DNA of 64,000 nt from Cellvibrio sp. pealriver (GTDB lineage: Bacteria; Pseudomonadota; Gammaproteobacteria; Pseudomonadales; Cellvibrionaceae): contig NZ_KQ236688.1 in the NCBI RefSeq assembly GCF_001183545.1, positions 1,269,149-1,333,148 of the forward strand, in the 5' to 3' direction. Both the position numbers and the translations under genes were made by a program. Below the pieces are notes generated by a model. The model worked only from the letters and a program-made list of their open reading frames with translations. It did no database searches and had not been told where the DNA came from. Every line of letters begins with the position of its first letter. Position 1 is the stretch's first letter. Below are positions 43,260 to 52,182 of this stretch, piece by piece.

Positions 43260-44680
43260 AGTTAAGACACTGGCAATCTGGGTGTGTTGAACAGGCTCTG
43301 GTGAAATTCCGGAATGAAGGAAATCACTTCCTGTGCCTCGCCACACCCGGTGCTGGCAAGACAGTCATGGCGGCGACCTTGGCGAAGCGGCTTTTACAGC
43401 TAGGCATGATCGATTTGGTATTGTGTTTTTCCCCGTCAATTATTGTGTCGTCGGATTTTCAGCAAGCACTGGAGGCCAGTACCAACCAGCGGATGGACGG
43501 TCGTCTCGGATCAAAAGGACAATCATTGACCTATCAGTCGATGTTGAACCTGCAAGATGCGTTTTGGACATTGCTTCAAACCCACCGCGTGCTGGTGATT
43601 TTTGATGAAATTCATCACTGCGCAGGCGACAACCTTGAGAATGCAAATGCCTGGGGCCAAACTATCATCCAACATATCCAGGGGCATGCGGCCTATACCA
43701 TTGCATTAACCGGCACACCCTGGCGCTCTGACCGAATTCCCATTGCTCTATCGAACTACTGCAAGAACAACAAGATCCGCTGTGATTTTGTGTATGGAAT
43801 GGCGCAGGCAATACAGGAAAATGTGTGCCGGGCACCCAGCATCACACTGGTGGACAATGACCGCATCGTCGTTAAACGTGGTGATAAAACCGACAAGTAT
43901 TCGTCCTTTGCTGGATTGCTCAAACTGTCGGATTGCTCCTACCAACAACTGATCGATAACGATGCGCTGATTGTGTACTTATTGAAACAATCCGCTAAGA
44001 AGTTGATGCAACTTCGAAAGCAACAACTGAATGCGGGTGGCCTTATCGTGGCAGCATCGGTAGATCATGCCTATAAGATTGCGACACTACTAGAACGTCA
44101 CTTAGGACAACGCGCTTGTGTCGCCACTTATATGGATGAAGACGCCCACGGCATAATTAATACGTTTAGAAACAGCACTCAGCCCTGGATTATTTCTGTG
44201 GGGATGGTGAGCGAAGGCACTAACATTCCACGACTGCGTGTGTGCTGTCACCTGACCCGAGTTAAAACAGAATTGCATTTCCGGCAGGTATTGGGCCGTG
44301 TTTTGCGCATGGGAGATATTCCCGGTGAAAGTTATTTGTATCTACCAGCCGAACCTAATCTCGTGGAATACGCGAACCGAGTCGCGGAAGAAATACCTGA
44401 GTCTGCAACCATTCGACGTGACACGCTGCCAAACAGCGACGATGAAAAACCATTAGCAACAAAGTTGCAGGAACCATTACAAACCGAAGAAATTACGGAA
44501 ATTATTTTTGAAAATATGCCGGTCGGCGAGTCACAACCTGACGCTGACAATCCGCAACCCATTCAAATTTCTATGCTGGCGCAATCCTATGACACCACCA
44601 TCAATGTGTTCGGACGGTTTCGTCAGGAGCTGCTGCAATTGCATCGACTGTATGCCAGTGAATCCGGAAGCTCGTTATAA
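43256..44680 (+). CDS. SF2 DEAD/DEAH-type helicase (ResIII-like)
   Basis: 474 residues. Motif I ATPGAGKTVMA (residues ~29-38), motif II FDEIHHC, motif III ALTGTPW, motif V GMVSEGTNIPRL, motif VI RQVLGRVLRMG. The two RecA-like domains are complete; the last ~90 residues are an acidic tail with no known nuclease. ResIII-type helicases act in restriction, repair or plasmid maintenance. Transcribed with the winged-helix gene and followed by a metallophosphoesterase. Target nucleic acid and purpose are unknown. Confidence 0.88.
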   Translation: MKLRHWQSGCVEQALVKFRNEGNHFLCLATPGAGKTVMAATLAKRLLQLGMIDLVLCFSPSIIVSSDFQQALEASTNQRMDGRLGSKGQSLTYQSMLNLQDAFWTLLQTHRVLVIFDEIHHCAGDNLENANAWGQTIIQHIQGHAAYTIALTGTPWRSDRIPIALSNYCKNNKIRCDFVYGMAQAIQENVCRAPSITLVDNDRIVVKRGDKTDKYSSFAGLLKLSDCSYQQLIDNDALIVYLLKQSAKKLMQLRKQQLNAGGLIVAASVDHAYKIATLLERHLGQRACVATYMDEDAHGIINTFRNSTQPWIISVGMVSEGTNIPRLRVCCHLTRVKTELHFRQVLGRVLRMGDIPGESYLYLPAEPNLVEYANRVAEEIPESATIRRDTLPNSDDEKPLATKLQEPLQTEEITEIIFENMPVGESQPDADNPQPIQISMLAQSYDTTINVFGRFRQELLQLHRLYASESGSSL

Positions 44681-44747
44681 CTGACACCAGGCAATCCACG
44701 CTACACTATGGGTATATTTACCGATCCGATCCTGCATAGCTTAAAAA

Positions 44748-45545
44748 ATGAAAATTGCGCTTATATCTGATGTACACGCCGAGTTTTATAAAAACGAACC
44801 TGATTGGCTACCACCACTACCTGAAAACCCTGATGTGCTAGTTCTCGCTGGAGATATTTACATCGGCAAGTTACTTGTCCCTTTTATTGAGCTGGTCAGC
44901 AAAGCTTTGCCACACACCCACTTGGTTGTTATTGCAGGAAACCATGAGTTCTATCGTCAATACCGGCTCACCACTTTGAAAGCCTACCGAGAAGCATTTG
45001 TTACACATCCACACATTCATTTTCTGGAAAATGATTATGTGGATATTGATGGCGTGCGTTTTATAGGAGCCACTTTGTGGACAGGATTTCCATTGCATTC
45101 AACGCAATACACATCCAAAGAAGTGATGAATTATGCACGGGACAATGTCTCCGACTTTAGTTTGATTGCCGAGGACTCAGGAGATAAGGTGGTTGCCTTC
45201 AGCCCTGAAATGGCCAAAATCCTTTTTGATGAATCAAAAGCAAAACTCACGCAAGCATTGGCAAAATCTGATACGAAAAAATGTGTTGTCGTTACTCACT
45301 CTCCTCCAGCAAAAAAAGTGCGTCATCCAAAATTTGCACTCGATAAAGTGACCTCTTATTTCACTGCCGACTGTGAAGATATTATTAAAATCCATCAGCC
45401 AGCTTATTGGTTTTATGGTCACAATCATTGGTCATCAACAACCCGCATAGGCAACACGATATTGGTGAGCAATCAGTTTGGTTATCCCAACGAACGCTGG
45501 AAAATGGGCGGCGATTTTAATCCCAACCTGATAATAGAGATTTAG
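44748..45545 (+). CDS. Metallophosphoesterase
   Basis: 265 residues with all calcineurin-like motifs: DVHAEF (D-x-H), AGDIYIGK (GD), AGNHEFY (GNHE), VVTHSPP (H) and YGHNHW (GHxH), which bind two metals. Members hydrolyse phosphodiesters or phosphomonoesters, including DNA, cyclic nucleotides or proteins. It follows the helicase by 67 bases in the same direction and may be part of the module. No signal peptide. The substrate cannot be read from sequence. Confidence 0.9.
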   Translation: MKIALISDVHAEFYKNEPDWLPPLPENPDVLVLAGDIYIGKLLVPFIELVSKALPHTHLVVIAGNHEFYRQYRLTTLKAYREAFVTHPHIHFLENDYVDIDGVRFIGATLWTGFPLHSTQYTSKEVMNYARDNVSDFSLIAEDSGDKVVAFSPEMAKILFDESKAKLTQALAKSDTKKCVVVTHSPPAKKVRHPKFALDKVTSYFTADCEDIIKIHQPAYWFYGHNHWSSTTRIGNTILVSNQFGYPNERWKMGGDFNPNLIIEI

Positions 45546-45634
45546 TGTAAAAACCCTAAATGGGGATCTGTCTATTGCTTCAGGGGGTACTCCAGCGCAC
45601 TATTTGCATCAATAGAACAAACCCTAATTCCACT

Positions 45635-46618
45635 ATGGCTACAGTAGATCAATACATCCATGCCGCCACTCGTGACAATACGAGGAAAAGCTATCAATCC
45701 GCGATTGAGCATTTCGAGGTTCAATGGGGTGGATTCTTACCCGCAACAGCTGACTCAGTAGCGCGTTACCTGGCAGACCATGCCGGGATATTGGCAATCA
45801 ATACATTAAAACAGCGATTGGCAGCACTTGCCCAATGGCATTTGGACCAAGGTTTTCCTGACCCCACCAAAGCCCCGCTTGTGAAAAAAGTGTTGCGAGG
45901 TATTCGTGCGACACATGTCACTCAAGAGAAACAAGCCAGACCATTGCAATTGTCAGAGTTAGAGCAGCTCGATACCTGGCTAAGCCAACAGATTATACTG
46001 GCGGCGTCCCAGGGGAATCGAACCCTGTTATTAAAACATCGGCGTGACCGCGCCTTGGTGCTGTTGGGGTTCTGGCGTGCATTTCGAAGTGATGAACTGA
46101 GCCAGTTAGAAATCGACCATATTGATCTTATTCCCAGCGAAGGAATGAGAATATTTTTACCCCGCAGTAAAACGGATAGGAACCATCAAGGAAAAACGTA
46201 CGCTGTTCCAGCTTTATCCCGCCTTTGTCCTGTTACGGCTTACCAGGAGTGGATTGATGAGTCCGGGCTCACTGCAGGCCCAGTGTTCCGAAGTATCAAT
46301 CGTTGGGGACAGATAAGCCCCGCTGCACTGCATCCCATCAGCATTATCCCGTTGCTTCGCGGGCTATTGGTAACCGCTAATATCCTGGATGCGGAGCGGT
46401 TTAGCAGTCATTCCCTTCGTCGCGGTTTTGCCAGTTGGGCGAATGCCAGCGGTTGGGATTTGAAAACATTAATGGATTATGTGGGCTGGAAAGATGCGCG
46501 CTCAGCCATGAAATACATTGATACGCCAGATCCTTTTCTGCAAAACCGCATTAACAAAGAACTGGACAGTTCCACACCAAAAACCCTCACCATCATTCCG
46601 GCCGAGCAGCACCAGTAA
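45635..46618 (+). CDS. tnpS: TnpS-like tyrosine recombinase (cointegrate resolvase)
   Basis: 327 residues from the ATG that begins MATVDQYIHAATRDNTRKSY; a start 75 bases upstream is possible, and neither has a strong ribosome site. Core-binding domain residues ~10-100, catalytic domain after ~115. Catalytic residues visible: Arg in GFWRAFRSDELS, Lys in PRSKTDRNH, H-x-x-R in SHSLRRGF, and the Tyr nucleophile in AMKYIDTPDP. The N-terminal sequence style matches TnpS of Tn4651-type transposons, which resolves cointegrates with TnpT. tnpS and tnpT normally sit back to back around the resolution site; here 40 kb of cargo separates them. A chromosomal integrase is less likely given TnpT. Confidence 0.88.
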   Translation: MATVDQYIHAATRDNTRKSYQSAIEHFEVQWGGFLPATADSVARYLADHAGILAINTLKQRLAALAQWHLDQGFPDPTKAPLVKKVLRGIRATHVTQEKQARPLQLSELEQLDTWLSQQIILAASQGNRTLLLKHRRDRALVLLGFWRAFRSDELSQLEIDHIDLIPSEGMRIFLPRSKTDRNHQGKTYAVPALSRLCPVTAYQEWIDESGLTAGPVFRSINRWGQISPAALHPISIIPLLRGLLVTANILDAERFSSHSLRRGFASWANASGWDLKTLMDYVGWKDARSAMKYIDTPDPFLQNRINKELDSSTPKTLTIIPAEQHQ

Positions 46619-46979
46619 AGCCTCTATCCTCAGAAAAACCGCATAACCAACTTTTCAACCGACATTACAGTGATATACGCCTAATCACCTGGTGATCAAG
46701 GTGGGTCATTTCTTGTCCGGAATCTGGATCAACGTACGATTAAAAGGGGCATCTCATTTACAAACAGCCCAAACAAAATTAAGGTACGCTTATCCACGAG
46801 TAGTACAGTATTGAAATGAAGATAAACTAATTGATGGAAGATTTTTGATAATTTTTTTAAATCAAAAAGTGCGAAATTGCATCTTTTTATTTCAAAAAGA
46901 AATAAAAATTTATGTTTAAATAACCAAGTATTGATTTTTCTGGATCGTACGATCCAGAAAATTGACTGGAATTTGATCA
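46619..46979 (+). other. AT-rich gap with repeated palindromic sites before the SprT gene
   Basis: 361 bases without a convincing gene. The second half is markedly AT-rich. A perfect 26-bp palindrome (46936-46961, half TTTTCTGGATCGT) lies 18 bases before the sprT-like ATG. A related sequence, TCTGGATC then AACGTACGAT, occurs at 46723-46740. Such paired sites suggest an operator or protein-loading site for regulation of the SprT-like gene. The inverted TTAGATAA core seen next to tnpT is not visible here. Confidence 0.6.
46936..46961. promoter_or_regulatory. Perfect 26-bp palindrome upstream of the SprT-like gene
   Basis: Each half reads TTTTCTGGATCGT and its exact complement, with no spacer. 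The next outer pair does not match. A diverged partial copy lies 200 bases upstream. It is probably an operator for a dimeric or tetrameric DNA-binding protein. Confidence 0.6.
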
Positions 46980-47819
46980 ATGCGGACGCCAACAGAAGAA
47001 TCTTATCGCCCATTTGAGGAGGCCTACAGCTTCTTCAACCAGCGATTATTTGGCGGCGAGTTACCGGATTGCCTGATTACGTTTCAACGTCAAAAACGCA
47101 TCATGGGATATGTTTCGCTCGAACGATGGGTAAATAACCAGCAAGAGTATAAACACGAGCTAGCGATAAACCCAGAGTATTTTGCAAATTATCCCTTGAT
47201 TGAAATATGCCAAACGCTTTGCCACGAAATGGTTCATGTCTGGCAATCAAAATTTGGCACTCCAGGTCGTCGCGGTTATCACAATCTGGAATGGGCAGAA
47301 AAAATGATTGCCATAGGGTTGATGCCATCCACAACAGGTGAGCCCGGTGGCGACATTGTGGGAGAGCACGTTGCCGATTATATTCTTGCCGACGGTGCAT
47401 TTAAGGCAGCATTCGATGAGTTGACTGCAACAGGATTTCAACTGACCTGGATGGATCGTTACCCTGTTGTTCGCCAACAAGCCCCCATCCTATCTTATAC
47501 CCGCCTTGGAAAGCCCGTTCAAATCGAGACCTCCGTACAACCTGAAAAAATCGTGGATGCTCGAAGCCATCAAATCGACACCGCCATACAAACCATGCAT
47601 CCACTACCGTATAGTTTTGAGGAACTTGATGCCGCATTCACAGCAACACTTTCACCACAACTGCCTCCTGCAGTACAACTGCCGCCGACAACCAAACCAC
47701 GCAATACGTCCAATAAACACAAATATCGTTGCCCTATGTGCCACCTGCAATTGTGGGGCAAGCCTGATCTCTATGTGATTTGCGGTGAATGCAATAAAAC
47801 CCTGCTTGAAATTGAATAA
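46980..47819 (+). CDS. SprT-like zinc metalloprotease domain protein
   Basis: 279 residues. SprT-like domain at residues ~5-110: FNQRLFGGELPD, then CQTLCHEMVHVWQ with the HExxH zinc site. A C-terminal zinc ribbon (CPMCHLQLW, VICGECNKTLLE, residues ~247-275) is usual for the family. Related Spartan/SprT proteins cut proteins crosslinked to DNA, so a maintenance or anti-crosslink role for mobile DNA is possible. The middle ~80 residues are low complexity (Pro/Gln/Thr-rich). Convergent with the transposase; the stops are adjacent. Confidence 0.88.
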   Translation: MRTPTEESYRPFEEAYSFFNQRLFGGELPDCLITFQRQKRIMGYVSLERWVNNQQEYKHELAINPEYFANYPLIEICQTLCHEMVHVWQSKFGTPGRRGYHNLEWAEKMIAIGLMPSTTGEPGGDIVGEHVADYILADGAFKAAFDELTATGFQLTWMDRYPVVRQQAPILSYTRLGKPVQIETSVQPEKIVDARSHQIDTAIQTMHPLPYSFEELDAAFTATLSPQLPPAVQLPPTTKPRNTSNKHKYRCPMCHLQLWGKPDLYVICGECNKTLLEIE

Positions 47820-47820
47820 G

Positions 47821-50800
47821 CTATTGCTGAACGTCCCGAAGTACCAGCTGCTGAATGAGGTCTTCAATGTTAATGCGCTGCCCATCGAATGAAAACGAGT
47901 AGCTGCCATTAAAATTAATATGGGTCCATGCTACCGGCGAGTAATGTTTAAAGGCCTCAATTTTTTCGGTCTGATTCATTTTTTCATAGATATCTAACAT
48001 GCTTGACATGATACAAGCATTAAAATAGATCACACAGTTTGCAAGCAGGCGGGAGCATTCGTACCACAGCTGAATTTCCCTATCCGACTTTCCACGAAAT
48101 TTACCACCGTTGACATCTTCAATTCGGCGTTGCAATTGATGATAGGATTCAACCCTATTCAGTGAGCGGGTTATATTGCGCTCAAACGTTTCATTGTTCA
48201 TAAGATCAAGCATATAAATGCACTTGATGAGCCTATCGTATTCCAATAGTCCTTTCAGGCTTTTCATTTTATTTTTGCGGTTTGCAAGCTTTCTCACGAT
48301 AGTAGATTGCGAGGCCTCTTTAGAATGTAGCGTCATCATAATCTGCTGTATCTTTCCCCAGCCGTCGATGATGACTTGTTCATTGATGGGCTGACGGAGT
48401 TTAACTGACAACGCATCACCATCCTCAGTACACGTAAATAAATCAGCCAATACTTTCCCGGTGTCCGCATATCGCGGTGCATGTAGCCATCCTGACAAAT
48501 CCAGTAATGCAAAGTTGACACGGTTAGTCCCATGGGTATCAGTAGAAATAATATCAGGCTTTATTTCGGATGAGTTGTTGTAAAGCACGTCAAACAAATA
48601 ATGGGATTCATGTCCTGTTTGTTCCATTATTTTTGCATAGATTGGAACATGGTTAGCGTTTAACGTGACAGCGGAAATGCCTTTTCCTCGACCAAAATAT
48701 TTGGAGGAGAAGCGAGTATTAATTGTGTTAAAGCGGCTTTCCAACCGCTGCCCGTCATAACTGGCATGCACAGCATGCTCTTGAATGTTGTAGTGCTTGA
48801 AAATACTTAATTTAGCTATCGCGTTACTGATAATGTCATTTGCCTTGCCAACTGTCTCGACGCGCAAGAAATTTTTCTCGGTTTTTATCATTTCGTCGTA
48901 AGGGATATTGCACAATGCGGACATGTGATGCACACCATAGCGTGTTCCATTGGCCACGACACAGGCAATGACGGTGTTCAGATTAGGGCATTGTTGCTTA
49001 TGCTTGATATGAACCAATTCGGAAGAGAATTTCGTCTGGCGTTCACAGAACTCAATAATATCGCCGATGTGAGTTTTACTTAGATTGTGGAAAAAGCTTT
49101 TGTTATTTTTATCGTCATTTAAGCGTGGCCTTCGCTTTACTGTCCATTTTACTGTGCCATTTTTGTTTGAAAAAACCACTGACGGATTTTCGCTTTCGGT
49201 TAATCGCTGGCTGGCTTGTTGAATTTTTTCATTCAGCAATGCCATTTTTTCCTTAAGCAGAGCATTTGGCGTCATCTGTAACAGTGGCAAATTGCTAATA
49301 CCAACAAGGTCAGGCACTTTACTTGCCTCGACAAAATCATCATCTATTGACTGAAAGGATTGGCTATCCATTACATTGAATTGGTAGCCATGTAACTTTC
49401 CTGCCGTTTTGAGATACAGCAACATCTCAGCGCGAGGATAGTTAATCTTGGCGTCACTATCACTTTCATTTGGTATCAGATAGGGTTTGTAGCCACGCAT
49501 TAACCGTTTATCAAAAGTACTCATCTTACCATGCGTGATGAGTTCATCCTTAGTCGTTAAGGCTTGCTCGAACAATAAATCTTTCTCGTCTTGGGATGCA
49601 TATAAATCAAGGCAAAGAAATATTTTACGTAGTGTTTTTATGATTTTATTGTGATGCCTCTCATAGTATTCCCATTGATATTTTTTGGTGCTTGATTCTA
49701 TATCGTTAAAGTAATTAATAATTGCCGGCATTTTATCTCTTGGGACAATCGAGTACACATGGGCAAGAACATCACAAAATGGCGTATCCTCTTTAAACTG
49801 GTCACTGACAAACGTCTGTATTAGTGATCCTGTCTTTTTAAAATTTTTAGAAAAATCAGCAATCTCGTCGAAAAGCTGCTTTTTGGCTTCTGAACTCGCC
49901 TCATCAACTATTTTTTGTGTGTGGTATTTGAATGCATGCACCAAAATATCTGTCATTTGCCTGTATCGCTGATAAAGATAGCATGTCATGTATAGCGCAA
50001 ATGTTTCCTTCGATAATTCCCGCAACCTAGTAATTGTATAGACATGCACTAATGATGAAAAATATTCAATATTTTGTTTTGAGATACCTATTGTAGATAT
50101 AGCTTCTTTAATGGCAGGAAAAATCGCCTGCAATTTTTCATAAATTTTTATCTCATGGCTTATTTCAGTATATTTGAACGTTTTTGGCAGCTTCTTTATT
50201 TGGGTAATTAGGGGCTTATTGGCTTCAGATGACGCCATAGCCCTGAGTGCTTTATAGGTATCGTTGCTAATCGTCTTGATAAGAGAGGATTGTAATTTGT
50301 CATGCTCCAAACGAATGCCTTTTGCAATGACTTTTTGCAGCGTCGAGTACGCTGGTATAACAATTTTATGGTCTGAGAGATAACCAATGCAGCGATCAAA
50401 GATTTCTTTTGGGTATGTTATTTCCTTGGAGACCTTGCTGATGAAGTCGCACAAATGATGCTTTTTTTCGTCATAAAACGAATGACCGGTCAGAGCAAAA
50501 ATCGCAGAGTAAATTCTTGTTTTCTGGGAGCTATCCAACATCGTTCGTGGAAGCTTGAAATGGAGGGTATCTCTTTTCCTGATGAAGTCCAGATCCCCCT
50601 TGATCTTATCGACATCAAGCGTCAAAACAACAGGCTTATACTTGAGGTATCCCAACAGAAGTATGCGGTAAGCCTTGTAAAGCGGATCGATGCTGTCAGG
50701 GATTAGATCCTTTTCCAGATCATTAAGGGTGAAATAGTCCGCGCGTAGTTCTTCGGTGAAATTGGGTATCGAGTAGAGTTCATCAATTTCAGACTCTGTA

Positions 50801-50832
50801 AGCACTTCCAATCTATTATCGTTGCTAGACAT
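47821..50832 (-). CDS. tnpA: Tn3-family transposase TnpA
   Basis: 1003 residues, the size expected for Tn3 transposases. The N-terminal domain opens LTESEIDELYSIPNFTEELR, then FTLNDLE, typical of the DUF4158 region. The DDE catalytic core is present: Asp near 695 (YDGQRLESRF), Asp near 765 (ISTDTHGTNRVNF), Glu near 895 (NRVESYHQLQ). It binds the 31-38-bp ends and makes 5-bp staggered cuts by replicative transposition, forming cointegrates. It lies 219 bases inside the right end and reads inward. The DNA is AT-richer than the metal cargo. The gene looks intact, so the element may still be active. Confidence 0.96.
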   Translation of the reverse strand: MSSNDNRLEVLTESEIDELYSIPNFTEELRADYFTLNDLEKDLIPDSIDPLYKAYRILLLGYLKYKPVVLTLDVDKIKGDLDFIRKRDTLHFKLPRTMLDSSQKTRIYSAIFALTGHSFYDEKKHHLCDFISKVSKEITYPKEIFDRCIGYLSDHKIVIPAYSTLQKVIAKGIRLEHDKLQSSLIKTISNDTYKALRAMASSEANKPLITQIKKLPKTFKYTEISHEIKIYEKLQAIFPAIKEAISTIGISKQNIEYFSSLVHVYTITRLRELSKETFALYMTCYLYQRYRQMTDILVHAFKYHTQKIVDEASSEAKKQLFDEIADFSKNFKKTGSLIQTFVSDQFKEDTPFCDVLAHVYSIVPRDKMPAIINYFNDIESSTKKYQWEYYERHHNKIIKTLRKIFLCLDLYASQDEKDLLFEQALTTKDELITHGKMSTFDKRLMRGYKPYLIPNESDSDAKINYPRAEMLLYLKTAGKLHGYQFNVMDSQSFQSIDDDFVEASKVPDLVGISNLPLLQMTPNALLKEKMALLNEKIQQASQRLTESENPSVVFSNKNGTVKWTVKRRPRLNDDKNNKSFFHNLSKTHIGDIIEFCERQTKFSSELVHIKHKQQCPNLNTVIACVVANGTRYGVHHMSALCNIPYDEMIKTEKNFLRVETVGKANDIISNAIAKLSIFKHYNIQEHAVHASYDGQRLESRFNTINTRFSSKYFGRGKGISAVTLNANHVPIYAKIMEQTGHESHYLFDVLYNNSSEIKPDIISTDTHGTNRVNFALLDLSGWLHAPRYADTGKVLADLFTCTEDGDALSVKLRQPINEQVIIDGWGKIQQIMMTLHSKEASQSTIVRKLANRKNKMKSLKGLLEYDRLIKCIYMLDLMNNETFERNITRSLNRVESYHQLQRRIEDVNGGKFRGKSDREIQLWYECSRLLANCVIYFNACIMSSMLDIYEKMNQTEKIEAFKHYSPVAWTHINFNGSYSFSFDGQRINIEDLIQQLVLRDVQQ

Positions 50833-51020
50833 CTGTACACCTTTTGCTCAAAAGTGGTCGATTCTAACAGCCGATTATTTATGCAGTAATACCCAAGGCA
50901 CAAAACGTAAAGGTATTTGTTATATTAGAAACCATGGGTACCAAATGTAGTTTTTGGCGTCATATTTTGGGTCGAATTTTGGCTCAAACCCTCATGAATA
51001 ATGGCTTAGAGGGGAGAGAC

Positions 51021-51051
51021 GCAGGATTTGGCGGAACCTCTCCAGACCCCC
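51021..51051 (-). repeat. Right terminal inverted repeat of the transposon
   Basis: Mirror of the left end at 30 of 31 positions, ending CCCCC directly against the TTTTA target duplicate. Confidence 0.94.
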
Positions 51052-51056
51052 TTTTA
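51052..51056. repeat. Target site duplication, right copy (TTTTA)
   Basis: Same five bases as precede the left end. Confidence 0.93.
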
Positions 51057-51378
51057 CAACCATAAAGCTTTTGTTGGATTAGGTTTTAACGCTAAAGAAA
51101 TTAAAACCTTTCAATACGCCGAAGAGCATAGTTGGGCACGCATCCCACATAAATCACGCAAGTTGCGTCTACGCCTAATCAACGACCATCAAGTCATCAC
51201 TTATCAGTACTCGTACGATGAGGGAAAAACCTGGACCACCCACGGCACCCGCATGGAAGTATCCGGCATCAACCACAACGTCTTCGGTGGCTTCCTGAGT
51301 TTAAAAGTGGCGCTGTATTGTGTAGGTGAAAGTAATGGGAAGGTGCGGATAAGTGATTTTAAATATAGAGCGATTTGA
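51052..51378 (+). pseudogene. GH43 glycoside hydrolase, 3' part, separated by the transposon
   Basis: The last 107 codons of the interrupted GH43 gene. Joined to the left part through one TTTTA it reads AGLLLF-YNHKAFVGLGFNAK without a break, giving a 556-residue enzyme. The segment is the second half of the C-terminal beta-sandwich (LRLRLINDHQVITYQYSYDE, VFGGFLSLKVALYCVG, VRISDFKYRAI). A frame running into the right inverted repeat could give an artificial start, but there is no reason to think it is expressed. Confidence 0.93.
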
Positions 51379-51397
51379 TTGACTTAATATAGTTAAA

Positions 51398-51429
51398 AGC
51401 CCGTACAATCGGCTTGATTGTAACGGGCT
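51398..51429 (+). terminator. Terminator of the original pirin-GH43 operon
   Basis: AGCCCGTACAATC pairs with GATTGTAACGGGCT (one bulged base) around GGCTT, 20 bases after the GH43 stop; no long T-run follows. Confidence 0.65.
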
Positions 51430-51529
51430 AGATTTAGAGTGCTCATAAATGGTAATCACAACTTCGGCGACGACTCAATAAATTTGCTGCTTATAAGTGT
51501 TCGATTGTATACGGCAATTTCCGTTCATT

Positions 51530-52113
51530 TTACTTTCCGCAAACCCCCAGCTTGGATGCATCCTCATCTGTCAGGTGATTGCAAGTTAGACCATTTTGTG
51601 AGGTGTAATACCTCCAAAGACGAGGACATTCTCTATTTGCACTTTCAGCTGTAGTTTGCATACCGTTTACTCTCCAACAATGATTGCCAATCTCGCCGCC
51701 CAACCACTGCTTAGAGATACAGAAATTATGTTTATGTCCTGATGAGTAACCCAACGAACTCAATGTGGCAATTTCACAGTTTTGAATTAATTTCAAATGG
51801 GCAGTCTTCACCTCACTACGAGTGCCGTTACATTCAATTTCACCCTTAATTCGGCAAGCCTTTAGCCCTCCTTCCCCTTCATTTGAAAAAGAAAAATCTG
51901 CTGCCACTCCTCCATTTTTTACCCCTGCATTAGCACAAAAGGCACGAGCGTGACTTATAGCATTGCCGATCAATCTGTCACTATTTTTTTTGTTTGCGGT
52001 CACAGATTCGCAACTACCCCAATCAAAATTCTCATAACTTTTTTTGCTCCGGCATTTGCATCACAACAAAATATGATGGACACCATGACACATATATTTA
52101 GGATAAATTTCAT
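51530..52113 (-). pseudogene. Secreted Cys-rich protein with frameshift in a homopolymer
   Basis: From the ATG at 52113 a signal peptide is read (MKFILNICVMVSIIFCC, then DANAGA), but after seven A (52045-52039 on this strand) the frame meets a stop. One extra A would join it to a 157-codon frame that continues to 51530 with nine further Cys and a secreted-protein look (DFSFSNEGEGGLKACRIKGEIECNG). Either a real mutation, phase variation or a sequencing error. A GTG at 52003 could start a shorter protein, but without an export signal. Family not recognised. Confidence 0.55.
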
Positions 52114-52182
52114 ATGCATTTAATCCACTCCGCACAAACCATTGAAACATCATTCACCAAACGACTGCCGACTAAGGCTGCT

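Larger units (their letters stand above)
2929..51051. mobile_element. 48.1-kb Tn3-family transposon carrying metal-resistance cargo
   Basis: Both ends carry near-identical 31-bp inverted repeats starting GGGGGTCTGGAGAG, flanked by a TTTTA duplication. The element encodes a 1003-residue Tn3-type transposase reading inward from the right end, a TnpS-like tyrosine recombinase and a TnpT-like coiled-coil protein, the cointegrate-resolution pair known from Tn4651-type transposons. Cargo is five metal-resistance blocks plus a helicase/phosphoesterase/SprT module. The insertion splits a GH43 gene whose halves rejoin perfectly when the element and one target copy are removed. No conjugation or replication genes were seen, so spread between cells would need a plasmid or ICE carrier (inference). 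Confidence 0.95.

Noticed and set aside
45585..45600. Internal copy of the transposon end (GGGGGTACTCCAG)
   Set aside because: Only the first few bases resemble the end; the rest of the 31-bp repeat is missing.
46729..47013. 94-codon minus-strand frame in the gap before the SprT-like gene
   Set aside because: AT-rich, Phe/Leu/Lys-biased composition from homopolymer runs, overlaps the SprT start and the palindrome; no sign of a real protein.
51028..51056. Separate gene starting inside the right inverted repeat
   Set aside because: The frame is the end of the interrupted GH43 gene; the apparent start is in transposon DNA and lacks a ribosome site.
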